Assembly (NCBI GenBank): GCA_000349905.1
Contig: KB722751.1
Span: 673,512-737,511 of the forward strand
Direction of reading: 5' to 3'
Source of the DNA: Volvariella volvacea V23
Lineage: Eukaryota > Basidiomycota > Agaricomycetes > Agaricales > Pluteaceae
Length of the DNA stretch: 64,000 nt
Positions 12,338 to 23,306 of this stretch are shown in pieces. The notes below the pieces were generated by a model that saw nothing but the letters and a program-made list of their open reading frames with translations, was not told the DNA's origin and made no database searches. The stretch's first letter is position 1; each line of letters opens with the position of its first letter. The translations under genes were made by a program, and so were the position numbers.

Positions 12338-12408
12338 TGCATTGACCGGGAGTCGAACCCGGAGCTAGGCCATGGGAAGACCCAATGTTACCGCTACACC
12401 ATCAATGC
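12338..12408 (-). tRNA. tRNA-Gly (anticodon CCC), inverted second copy
   Basis: The reverse complement of this stretch is identical over all 71 nt to the tRNA at 12077-12147, with the same CCC anticodon and all four stems. The two genes converge, 190 bp apart. The second copy lies only about 83 bp before the SGD1 start codon on the opposite strand. Confidence 0.93.
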
Positions 12409-12491
12409 TTGATGAGATGAAGGTTCATCAGAATAGAAAACATGAAACCTGATCTCAAAAATATGGGAGGGCCTGTGGCTGTGCTGAAAGT

Positions 12492-15190
12492 ATGAAGGGC
12501 AAAAGGAAGCTTGATACCCTCACAACATCTAGGGCCACTAGTTCAGGCAATGCACTCCATCGAATGACTAAACGTGCACGAACGTCGAGGACAGCAGCTG
12601 AGATCCAGGAGGATGCGTATATTGCATATCTGGAGAAGAAGCTTGGTTATGGTGGAGGAAAGGCGAAACCGGTGGGGGATGGACTTGACGGTAAGCAATC
12701 CTATACATAGTCGGTACCAGCTCTATAACCGCGATGAGTTAGATTTATTTGACTTCGCAACTTCCCTTGATGGGTTGATTGACAATAAAATGGAGGTAAC
12801 AGAAGACGACGAGCAGGAGGTTGACGAAGACGACCAAGAACACGAAGAATGGGGAGGTATTCCATGTGATCCGGGAGCGCATGAAGTTGAGGAAGTAGAG
12901 ACCATAGAGGAGCCTTCACCACCAGCGCAGCCTAAGGTTCCAGCAGGTTGGCACCATCTCACGAATTGATTTCTGACCACTCATTATATGAGAAGCTACA
13001 ACGTACGTTCCTCCACACCTCAGGGTACAAGAGCAGGTGGTGCAATCGGAGGAAGTGGTCAAGCTTACACGACAACTGAAGGGACTGATAAACCGGTATT
13101 GCACGTCCTTGCCCTTCCAGTTCTCTTAAACTCAATGGGACTTATTAGAATGAGCGAACAAAATCTAGGCTCAATACTCGATAGTGTCGAGGAAATGTAT
13201 CGGAATCATCGACGAAATGGTGTGTAGCTCTTTAAGTACCGGAACCTATTACCCTCATCGTCCGAATAGATATCACAACGACGATAACTACGCTCATTAT
13301 TGATGCTATCGCATCCCACTCCTCATTACTTGATTCATTTGTCGTGCTACATGCCGCCTTCATTGCGTCGTTGCATCGGCTTGTTGGTGTAGAATTCGGT
13401 ATGTACCTGCTTACAGTATTCGTTCATCCGTACTCAGTCTTCAAAGTTGCTTATTTTATTCAGACTGTGATAGCACTCTACGAGAAGTACTTCTCCGAGG
13501 TGGAGTCTCCTGGTGCCGTCACAAACTCTACAAATAATGAGCTAGGAGACGGGACGAATGCCCCAGGGAAGGAGTGCACAAATCTCGTAGTACTACTGTC
13601 TGAACTATATAACTTCCAAGTTATATCGGCTGTTCTAATTTACGACATCATTCGGGCGTTGTTGGACGGGGACTTGACCGAGATCAAGGTTGAGTTGCTA
13701 CTTAAGATCACACGAAGTAAGTACACGATACTTTTTGTTCTATATGCTTATCCATCCTTCCAATAGATTCTGGACAGCAGTTACAACAAGACGATCCCTC
13801 AGCATTAAAAGATATCATCCAGATGGTTTACACCAAGGTTTCGGGTCGAGGATCAAGTTTAAGGTATGTTATTATTCTCAAAGTCTGAATGACTGTCAAA
13901 TATCGTTATTAGTTCACGAGCACGCTTCATGATTGAGACTTTAGATAATCTCAAAAACAACAAATCAAAGCGGAATGCTGCGCAGAATCAAGGGGGAGAC
14001 ACGGTTGAGAGGATGAAAAAATTCTTGACAAATCTCGCAAAAAAGCGTCATGGTATGACAGGATGTTGACCATTTTTAGTACAACTAACGAAACGTCTAG
14101 TTATGTCAAATGAGCCATTGCGCGTGACGCTGAATGATCTGCATTCCGCAGAAACCAAGGGTAAATGGTGGCTTGTAGGGGCGGCGTGGGCGGGCGATCC
14201 CTTGGTAGAGAAAGGGAATGCTGTCAAGGACAGTGCGCCAAGCACACAGACCACAGAGAACTCTCTGCTCAAACTGGCTCGTAAACAAGGGATGAACACC
14301 GATATACGGCGTAGCATATTTGTTGTGCTCATGAGCAGTGATGTAAGTTATTATCCACAAAAGTCTCCGGGTATCTGATAATCGTTAGGATTACGTCGAT
14401 GCATGCGAGCGGCTGTCGCAGCTCAACCTATCCGAAGTTCAGCAACGCGAGATCGTCCGTGTGTTACTGCATTGCTGTGGGAACGTGCGTAGCTTCTCTT
14501 TCCTGAAGAGCTTTTTCATTAAGGCCTTTCATTGCAGGAAAAAGCATATAACCCATATTATGCACTTGTGTGTCAAAATCTCTGTCGTCTATCACATTCA
14601 CACAAGATTACGGTGCAATTCTGTTTGTGGGATTTCCTACGCGATCTCGGGGAGTCTACTGTTGGTGGAGCTGAGGTCATCAAGAATATCAAGGACGATG
14701 CAGTCAGTTTTGATCTCTCCAGTATCTCCAAGGTGAGGATGCAGAATGTAGCCAAAGCCTACGGCTGGTGGATAGCCAAAGATTGTGTTAGCTTGGCAAT
14801 CCTCAAGGTGAGGAGCATCCAGTCTCTTAACAGTTCTAACTGTTTACCTTAATGTAATAGCCCATCGATTTCACGACGCTCAAGCCGCATACAATCGAGT
14901 TCTTGAAGGAGATGCTCGTTCAAATCTACCTGAATAGTCAAGCCACTTCGCCAATACTGGCATCAAAAGCTGCTCAAGTAGTACCCGTGACGCGGAACAA
15001 AGGCGCTATTGAAGAGGTATTCATCAAAGCGACGCGAATTGAAGCGTTGGCAATGGGACTCGTATACTTCATTACGCATGCCTTCAAGAATACCTCGGGT
15101 GAAGAAGAGCTTGTAGCATTCGTGAAGTGGGCGAACAACCATGCCAAGGATACACTTCGTACTGGATTGGATTTGGTAGCATCGATATGA
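12492..15190 (+). CDS. SGD1: Nucleolar MIF4G/MA3 protein SGD1 (NOM1)
   Basis: This is the nucleolar 40S-biogenesis factor Sgd1/NOM1. The N-terminus is basic (MKGKRKL, MTKRARTSR), with IAYLEKKLGYGGG and an acidic stretch (EDDEQEVDEDDQEHEE). The MIF4G domain includes EEMYRNHRRNG, VVLHAAFIASLHRLVGVEFG, NLVVLLSELYNFQVISAVL and IKVELLLKI, then RFMIETLDNLKNNKSKR. The C-terminal MA3 domain contains DIRRSIFVVLMSSDDYVDA, ERLSQLNLSEVQQREIVRVL, HCCGNEKAYNPYYA and WDFLRDLGESTVGG. The protein ends TLRTGLDLVASI. Roughly ten introns are needed. The N-terminus is short compared with homologues as I know them, because a tRNA gene lies just upstream. The true start could still be missed. Confidence 0.88.
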
Positions 15191-15346
15191 CTTGTGCGTG
15201 TAGTTTAAGCTAGCAAAGGTTTTTGTACAGCTATACTTGCACATATACTACCGCTCCTTCCACCGTATGTGTATACAGGGTGCTGTATGCGAGAGCTAGG
15301 CGGTGTTAGCCCCAGGTGGAGCGGTGCAGATATGCAAACATTTAAC

Positions 15347-16144
15347 TTACTGGTACACCAAGCCGGTGGCCTCAGTAACAAACTCCGCCTTCAGCTCTTC
15401 TTCTGTGAAGTTGCAGGCTGAAGGTATGGCAGTATGTTAGTGATCTTTATCGCTGCCCAAGGTGCCAACTCCAACGTACAGGTAATGAGGAAATATCCAC
15501 CTGGCCTTAGTAAGTGCTTGATGCGAGCGGGATATTGCGCGGCAGGGGATTTTCCATTTTCATCTTTCACGCTCAGAGCAATTGCATCAAATGTGCCCTT
15601 ATCCAAGATTAAATCCCACAGTGGAGGAGTCCCCTGCGGGGAGAATGGATTAGCGAGAGGAGGTGGGTCATTCTGCAAGAAATCTCCTGTGATGAACAGT
15701 ATATCCTCTGCTGAACGCTGTCGGGCTACAGCTTGAGCAAGGGCAGTTGCATCAGGACTGTAATCCAGGCCGGAGAGCTGCTTTGCAGAATAACCAGCTT
15801 CGACGAGCGATATAAGGAGAGTGCCATTCCCGCTACCAACTTCAAGGACAGCCGGATTGGACGAGGATGGGACATTATCCTGAATCCAATCAACCATTTT
15901 CTCGACGGTTTCCATGCCAAACCTGACCGGGTTATGTACTCTCAAATCGACATAATCAACCAATTTATCGATCTTACCAAACTTCGCCTTCATCGCCAGT
16001 GTCATTGAAATTGTTCAATTCTTCCTCATACACGCTGTCCCAACTTGCGAGAGATCACTTTTCAACTGCGTCCTTGGTTCGTGGTTTATTCACGCACTAT
16101 TCTTTGGTACCAAGCTTTGAGGGCTTGAACTCGGGGGTGCTCAT
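15347..16144 (-). CDS. EFM4: Protein-lysine N-methyltransferase EFM4 (eEF1A)
   Basis: A class I SAM methyltransferase of the Efm4/METTL10 family, which methylates elongation factor 1A. Two upstream exons are needed. Exon 1 reads MSTPEFKPSKLGTKE and ends inside a Tyr codon; its donor is at about 16097. Exon 2 gives YWDSVYEEELNNFND and ends at EVW, joining WFGMETVEKMVDWI. SAM motif I is LEVGSGNG, motif post-I is GLDYSPDA, and DLILDKGTFDAI is the family hallmark. The last exon follows a ~60-bp intron after YFLIT and ends FTEEELKAEF..GLVYQ. A model starting at the internal ATG (16005) would lose the conserved N-terminus. The gene is convergent with SGD1, about 156 bp apart. Confidence 0.9.
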
Positions 16145-16395
16145 CGAAAAGCAGAAAAGAGGATGATTAGTCAGCAGACAAAAATTGTTGCCAATTTGCC
16201 AATGCTTTGTAGAGTTGCGGAGTCGATTGAAAAGGTTGGGGCAGAACGCACAGTGGGTACAGCAAGGTATTGAGCGGAGAACACGACTTGTAAGCGAATT
16301 ATAATAATGATATGGTACAGTGTTATCGTCAAGGCCTGCCCTTGGAGTTTTAGTGCTGGTATTGAGAGTCTCATGGTGTATACGCACTCTATGTA

Positions 16396-16763
16396 TTATC
16401 TTCCACGTCCTTCCGTCCTCTCCAACAGATCCTTCGCTTCATTTATCTTACTAGCAAGGTATGGTGAACCACCTCTGTCAGGATGGTTTGCCAACATAAT
16501 GTGCCGATGAGCGTCCTTTAGTTTGGTCTTAAGTGTTGGACCATCGCTGTCAATAGTCATAAAAACTTCCAATGAGGGTGTTTGGGAACATACTTCAAGC
16601 CCAGGATTGCAATAGCCTCCTTGCGGTCCATCTTTGCTTTGAAACCTCCTTTGGCCCATTGGTCCGCGGCATTTTTAGCACCGAAGACACCCCGACGCAC
16701 AAGCTGACGCCCAACGACGGCTGCAGCAATTGCGCCAATACCAATGGCAATAGGTGTGGCCAT
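16396..16763 (-). CDS. PAM18: TIM23 import motor J-protein Pam18/Tim14
   Basis: Two exons are separated by a ~47-bp intron (about 16545-16591). The N-terminus [20 protein letters not shown] is the single inner-membrane segment, followed by RRGVFGA and the [17 protein letters not shown] helix. After the intron come [22 protein letters not shown] with the essential HPD, then [10 protein letters not shown]. The total is about 107 residues, normal for a fungal Pam18. It stimulates mitochondrial Hsp70 at the TIM23 channel. Gene order is divergent to the helicase gene, with about 330 bp between start codons. Confidence 0.93.
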
Positions 16764-17093
16764 AGGGTGAAGTCGTTTGGGAGGCTGGAGGTGGTCGAAG
16801 AAAACGAGCGTGGACGAGCGTCACGTGTTTCCGACCTGGCTTCAATGCCACAACCAGCCCTTAATAGCGTACGTTGTGGACGTCGTGGACGCTTTGAGTG
16901 GATATTCGGCGCAGGTTGATTGCATAATAGTATTACAGCTGTAGTACTATTATGCCTGAACATTGCGGAGAAAGCGGGAGTTGCAAAGCCAGCCGTTCGA
17001 CGAGCCGTGTGAGCGCGTGTGGACTTTGATTTATCAATGATCTGTGTCTGGTACTTGTTTATAGGAACTGTCAAGTTCATCAAGTGCACTAAG

Positions 17094-19905
17094 ATGCCTC
17101 CCCCTGCTAATCAGGCCCAGATCATTGCCCAAACGCTCGTTAACGGCCGGTTCGATGAATTCCCAACGGTCATAGTCAAGGAGAAGGACCTAACCGCCGA
17201 GCGCCTCTCGGTCTTTGATCAAGCTCAACCTCTGGGACTCTCCCCAGGCTATGCTCCGTCGGGCGCCTTGGTTGCCCTCGCCATCGCGGATGACAAGAAC
17301 TGCCTATTGGTCGAGTTTGCCAGTGGAAAGAGCTCAACCAACGTCAACCCAGAGAGTACTTGGGGCAAAGCACGTCAATTACTCCAGGACAAAGTCCTCT
17401 GTCGCGATGCCGGCGAACTCTTTGCCTTCGACTTTCACCGCATTTCCAGCGCCCTGTATTATTACCATCGCCTCCGTATCACCAACGCAGTAGACATTGC
17501 ATCAGCAGTTGACCTGAAGTACCGGGATTCACCTTTGGATGTCATAACTGCTATCCTCGGGAGCGAAACACAGTTAATAAAGCCCAATATCAAGACAAAG
17601 TTCAAGGGTCTTACCTATGACATTGAAGAACGGAATCGGGTCGCGGCACCGGCTGAACGCGCCTGGATCTCTCAGTACCTCGTCACAGAAGGTAATGGGA
17701 GGGAGGTAATGGATAGAGTTAACCGAATAAACACAAAGGATATGAATGATGAAGTATGTCGCTGTATTATTCTCTCGCATTTTGTGGTCTCACCTCCTCA
17801 AGTTCTTGAGCCAACTCGCGAAGATTGGTGCTGATTCGCACCGCTTGGACCACCTCAAACCCACCGAAACCCAACACCGCCTCGATACTAGCCGCGTCAT
17901 GGGGGATGGTATAGAGGCCACACCATCTGCATACAAGGAGAAATTCCGCAAGGGCCAAGTGCGTCGTATTTCATATTTTGCCTTTCTCATTGGACTTAAT
18001 GCAAAATAAATTAGGATTTGCGCATTACCATGACCGGACCTCGTGGCGAGATGCGGATCAAGGGGAGCGTTGCCCAAGTTAGTGGCAAGCGCGCCACGGT
18101 AAATCCTGATCGGAACCTCAACGCTGAGGTGGCGACTGTTATTTCAGTCGGTCGTGATGCCCCAACCTTGGCGGAAGGGTACAGAGATGATGCCATCCTG
18201 CGGGCATTACAGGGGAACACAGGATTAGTTAGCAACCCTTGGTTCCAAAATATCTTCATGGTAAATTCCCCAGATAATTTACGTTGGCCAGAGGATTGGA
18301 CACAAACACCGAAATCCAAGAACCCATTACCTGCTGCGTCTCCAAATCCAACTAAAGCTAGCTCTCATGACTCACCCAAAGATGATAAACCCCATACTGA
18401 GCTCAATAACTCTCAAAGGGATGCTGTAGAGGCTATTATGTCCAAAGATGACTCAAAGCGCCTTATTTTGGTCCATGGACCTCCTGGTACCGGAAAAACA
18501 TCAGTTATTGCAGCTTATGTGACAAGTGCAGTTGAGCAGGGCGAGAAGGGGATTTGGTTGATTGCACAGTCTAATGTTGCAGTTAAAAATATTGCTGAGA
18601 AGCTGATCAAGGTGGGATTCAAGGGGTGGAAACTACTTGTATCTGATGATTTTCATTTTCAATGGTGGGTCTTTACTACTTTGTGGTGCTCAGTACTAAA
18701 TAAGCTCTAAAGGCATGAACACATTTATGCTGAAAATATCCAAAAACATAAAATCACTTCCAAACAATTTAAATTTGTCAAATCAAAGGATCTAAAAGAT
18801 TGCTCAGTGATTTTATGTACACTCTCTATGTTATCAAACTCAAGTATCAGCAAATTTGCCTTTAATGTTCCACTTAGCAACCTGATTGTGGATGAAGCCA
18901 GTCAAATTCAGGTTGGGGACTATATTCCTGTTTTTCAGATGTTTTCCTCCTTGAGGAAAATGGTTTTTATTGGAGATGATAAACAATGTATGTTGTTTTT
19001 TTTTTTTTTTTTTTTTTACTGATCTATTTGATATCTACTAATTTTTGTTAGTGCCACCATATGGCCAAGAGGACATAAATGATTTAAAGAGCATTTTTGA
19101 GCTCAAGCATCTATCTGAGCAATTCAAATATTTTCTGGACATACAATGTGAGTTTTATGATATCTGTGTATAAAGAATAAACTAATAATTACTTATTACA
19201 GATCGTATGCCTCCTCAAATAGGAAGCTTTATCTCAAAGCATGTCTATAATAACAAACTCAACTCAAACCCAGGTCATCTAGTCAAGGATGACACTATTG
19301 CTTGTTATTTCATTGATATTAATGGAAAAGAACAAAGAGAAGGTAATGGTTGGAAGGTTGGTATACATATATATTTATCATATTTTACACTTATAAGTTT
19401 TTGACCTAGAATGAAGAAGAATGCAATGCTGTAATCAAGATTGGTCAATATTTTCAAGAATTAGAATCTGACTTAGCAAACTACAAGTTTATTACACCAT
19501 ATGATGGACAAAGAAATGTGGTTGAGAGAGAAATGAAAAATACGGAAGGATTTAAGTGGGAGGGAAAGTGCTTTAATGTTGATTCATTCCAAGGTATGTA
19601 CTTCAACTTACACTAAAATTCATTTTTTGACATAATTATTGTAATCAATAGGTAATGAAGAAGAATACATCATAATCTCACTTGTTCGTTCAAGAGAACT
19701 TGGTTTTCTCAAGAAAATCAGAAGAACCAATGTCATGCTGACCAGATTCAAGAAAGGAATGATTATTCTCTCAAGCAGAAAATTCCTATTTGGTCCTGCC
19801 AAGTCTAGTCTAGTTGGGAAATTAGCAGCTTATGTGAGTGAAGAGGCTTGGTTAAAACCTGAGGACTTGGAAAAAGGGCTTATTGAGAAGAAGCTCAAGT
19901 TCTAA
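17094..19905 (+). CDS. UPF1-like superfamily 1 helicase with uncharacterised N-terminal domain
   Basis: The first ~280 residues (MPPPANQAQI.. to ..KEKFRKGQ) form a domain I do not recognise for certain. Its pattern loosely recalls an RNase H-like 3'-5' exonuclease fold, but the catalytic acids cannot be assigned. The helicase core follows: Q motif NNSQRDAV, Walker A HGPPGTGKTSV, Ia AQSNVAVKNIAEKL, motif II VDEASQ, III GDDKQLPPYGQ, IV FLDIQYRMPPQIG, V NVDSFQGNEEEYIII and VI RRTNVMLTRFKKGMII. All key residues are present and every junction splices in frame, so it looks functional. It probably unwinds or translocates on nucleic acid like the UPF1/SMUBP2 group. From about 18.5 kb onward the coding sequence is AT-rich and almost free of CpG, unlike the first half. 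One intron carries a 22-nt T run. Confidence 0.82.
18996..19017 (+). repeat. Poly-T tract inside helicase intron
   Basis: A run of 22 thymines sits just after the donor of the intron that splits codon Leu in the GDDKQ-LPPY motif. It may be length-variable between nuclei or strains, and is a likely assembly error point. Confidence 0.9.
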
Positions 19906-20196
19906 GCAGTGGGAGGGAATAAATGTAGTAACTGAGAAGATGAAAGAGAGTGAAAGTAAGGAAATGGCTTACATAGCTCAAGATGTTGTAAGGTTTCTAT
20001 AATGGCTATGTAGTTTAAGTAGAAATCTTAGAAATATCTTAAGATATGCAATTCATTTTCAATTGAAACTTGTGTAAATATAACAAAAATCTATATTAAT
20101 ATGCTATATAGGTATAATATAAGTCTAACTCTAGTCCAAAATGAGTGGTGATTTAAAAATATATGCAATAAACTACAAGCAAAGAATGATCTACAA
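19906..20196. other. AT-rich convergent spacer
   Basis: About 290 bp between the stop codons of the converging helicase and carnitine acetyltransferase genes. It is very AT-rich, has no CpG dinucleotide, and shows no open frame with recognisable content. It is part of the CpG-poor block described in the findings. Confidence 0.6.
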
Positions 20197-22859
20197 TCAT
20201 AGATGACTTCTTTGTTCATAGGCCTCAACCACATCTTCACAGCATACCTCAGCCATTTTTTGTAGAGAATCCACAATGGCAGCTTGAAATGTGCCTGTAG
20301 ATGTAGCTGGAGATGAGAACTTGGATTCTATACCAAACTTAATCATCTCAGGGGCAGCAAGGTCTATATCAACAAGTAAGACCAAAGGCAACCAAGAAAA
20401 GATGTGGTAGTGGTACTTACAATTAATCCCATATCCATCTTCATAGACTGCACCAAATCTGTATCAAAGTAGTCAGCATCACTCATGCAGCTGGGATGCA
20501 ATGAAAGATATCAAGAAGATAGTGCAGTACTCTGCTAGTAGTCTTGGCCACCAGCTAGCTCTTTACAAATGTAACCTCCCAAGACTTGCTGATCCACCCA
20601 TCCACCCACACCCATGAAACCATCCCCAAACCACACAAAACACCACAAGAAAGCAACAAACAACTCACCCAGTCCCTCTGAACAACAGCCCAGCACTCAG
20701 CCCACTCGTGCTCAGCTTCCATTTTGAGCTCTTCTCGAAAAGCTTGTCTTCAAACAGCTTTGCATGTTCACCATTGAGAGGGCGGAGCATGAGACGGAGG
20801 CCGAGGAGGTGCCGGTCGATGCCTTTGCCTGTTGCGGCCTCGCGCGTGAGGGAGGTGTGGGTTTGGATGGCCCTGCGGAGGTTGGCGTAGCGCTGTTCGG
20901 GCTGTTGTGATGCAATGAAGATGAAGACGAGAGACTTAGACTCAAGAGAACAGGGCCAGATTGAGGAGCACGTACAGAACATGAAGGATCTAACATGGAC
21001 AAGACAAAGTGTCTGCTGTCCGTTGTAAAGCTTCTCAGAGTCTCCGTTCGCCCTTTATCGAACATCCTCGTGAGGACGGTTTCGTACGTCGCTGTGAACT
21101 CTCCTCTGGTTTTGTACCATGCGAGCTGGAGGACCATTTGGATGTACGCGTCGGGTGACATTTTGGCTAGGAGGTGAGGAGTTAGATCTGGAAGAGACAT
21201 GGAGGAGGAAAGGCAAACACGTACCGACGGTCTTGATCCAGTCTGTTCCGTATCCTTCAAACCAGAGCACGCTATCGTCCGAGTCTTGGATAATCTCTGT
21301 CGCCCGTCTCTGGGCGTCGACGCATTGCTTCTTGATTCTGTCGTCTACGACCCAGTCTAACCTCTCCCATCCACCGACGGCCAACAGCTCAGACTCGGAC
21401 ATAACGTCCCTCTCGAACTGATCGACTTCCACGCCCTCGACTATTCCGTACTCCGCGACGATGCTGGGGACCAAAGCGTCGCAGGGCGAATGTTCGCCCA
21501 TTGCCCCAGCTCGCGTGGAGGGATCGACGATGAGAGTGAATGGCTTATCGAAGAAGCGGTTGGCGACATTTGCAGGTGTTGAGCGAATAGTGTGGAGGTG
21601 AGAGTCTAGGACGGTTTGGTTGGGTGCAATGTTGCGAATGTGAGGTGCATTACGGGAGGAAGCGGGTAGGGGAGGAAGTGTGTGCGTAGTGTGTTCGAGG
21701 CTGAGGGCCATCAGGGAGTTGACGATAGTTTGGTGGACGGTCTTGTTTTTTGGGGAGAGGGAGAGTAGGTGTTCCAGGTTCTGGACACGGGCGTTAAGCG
21801 TTGGTAAACGAGTAAAAAGGGGGTACCTACCTCTGCCCAGATATCCCTGTCGTCTGCACTCAGAACACCGATGGGTGTCGGCCTCTCTCCAGTAGCGAGT
21901 CGCTGCTCCACGTCTATGACGATTGCTCGTAGTTGCTTCTCTATGTCACGAACGTCTAACAATTGAGGGGATGAAGTAGAAGTAGGTGGGGTATAAGCGG
22001 TGATGGTATAAAAGAAATTGTGGAGCATGACGAGTATCTTTTGGTTTGCTTGAGAGTCTGCGACGGGCTCTGAGATGACGTCGCAAAAGTGCTTGGGTAT
22101 ACGACAGATATTGAACATCTTGGACGTGCTGTCGCGTAGCCATAGTCCTAGGAGCGAGTGAGAATGTTGCGCGAGCCACGTAGGGGAGGGGTAATTACCT
22201 GTTCGCGTCGTCTCGGGATGGAGTTCCTGACTGGTGAGAGTTGGAAGTTGGAATTCACGAGTAAGGGAATGCGTACAGATCCAGGCGATCCTTGAACTGC
22301 AAAACACGGTGTATCAACCATGCAGCTCTTCTAACCTGCCACAAAGTTACACCAACGCGAGAGTCGCTGGACTCGCCGACGCGGGCCTCCTCGGGTATTT
22401 GGTTGTCGTCGTGAAAAGCAAGCCACCAGTTTGAGTTGACGACGAGAGGAGCACGCCATTCGAGATAGGCCTTGTTGGTCCAGAAGTTGTCGTCGAGCCA
22501 ATTGTGGGGAGAAGCCCTGTCGAGAGCTTTGGCCCTGTGAGCATGGCCGCGGACTCGAGTTGGTGGTGCTTACCAATGAGTCTCTCCTGGCACACCCTGC
22601 CGATGCCGGACTCGAACTCGCTGGCCCACTTGCGCCGCAGAGCGTATGCGTCGCTGTAGGGCATCCCGCCGCGGGCCTCGTCCTCGAGCAGGAACGGTTC
22701 GAGGGAAGTAAGATACTTTTGGAGTGTTTTCGTCAGATCGGGAACGGGGAGTCGCGGACGGGCCAGCGGGGCTCTGCGCGTGGAGGGCTGGGAGGAAAGC
22801 GAGCGCATTGGTTTGGAGGGAAGTATTCTGGAGGAGCGGGAGATGGTGGAATATATCAT
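20197..22859 (-). CDS. Carnitine O-acetyltransferase, mitochondrial/peroxisomal
   Basis: The choline/carnitine acyltransferase family. The basic N-terminus [20 protein letters not shown] suggests a mitochondrial presequence. [20 protein letters not shown] begins the domain, with [40 protein letters not shown] and [12 protein letters not shown] following. The catalytic histidine lies in [15 protein letters not shown]. Substrate-site regions include [27 protein letters not shown] and [15 protein letters not shown]. The last exons give [37 protein letters not shown] and end [11 protein letters not shown] (stop 20197-20199). A ~200-bp intron separates RGTG from FGAVY. The enzyme shuttles acetyl units between acetyl-CoA and carnitine. 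Its last ~500 bases lie in the CpG-free, AT-rich block, while the rest is about 60% GC. Confidence 0.88.
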
Positions 22860-23306
22860 TTAGAGAGACGCGGTTCAACGTTTAACTGCCCGGCCAGGTC
22901 ATGATAGCTCCGTGCCTACCGCGATAACGTCACGTGACACTATCTAATCTGCGAATTTCGATTGCTGCCGTGTCGATCGCGCTGGCTGACAGACAAGTCG
23001 ACAGCGAGACAGCGACCGGACGTCGAACTGGGCCTGACGCACCGCACATCCGGTCGAGGCCAGCCCGCAGTGCACAACGCCCAGCTGACCCGAATTGGTG
23101 CCCGGCGGACACGTGGTCGATTGCTTGGTTTGGAGTCCATCATCTCAGGGCCCAGCGCAAACGTCGGCGCCGCCATCCCTTGCCAATCTCCTCACCAGCT
23201 CTTCCACCATCCTCCCCTTCCCTCGTCTTCCCAGTCCCCTTCCGTCTTCTTCCTTTCGCACTCTTTTGGCACCACATATCCCCATCGCCCGCGAACACCG
23301 AACATC
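22860..23306. promoter_or_regulatory. Divergent promoter region, carnitine acetyltransferase / PH protein
   Basis: About 450 bp between divergent start codons. It is GC-rich in the first half with several CACGTG-like cores (CACGTG at about 22931, CACGTGG at about 23109). These E-box-type words are common binding sites of bHLH factors; a role here is only a possibility. A pyrimidine-rich stretch precedes the PH-protein start. Confidence 0.45.

Noticed and set aside
15391..16005. EFM4 as a single-exon gene starting at 16005
   Set aside because: This version lacks the conserved N-terminus and has a non-homologous C-terminus. Both are restored by introns at about 16097-16043, 15986-15930 and 15487-15430.
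18400..20700. AT-rich block as a transposable element
   Set aside because: It encodes intact helicase and acyltransferase segments that splice in frame with their GC-rich halves. I saw no transposase, reverse transcriptase, terminal repeats or target duplications.
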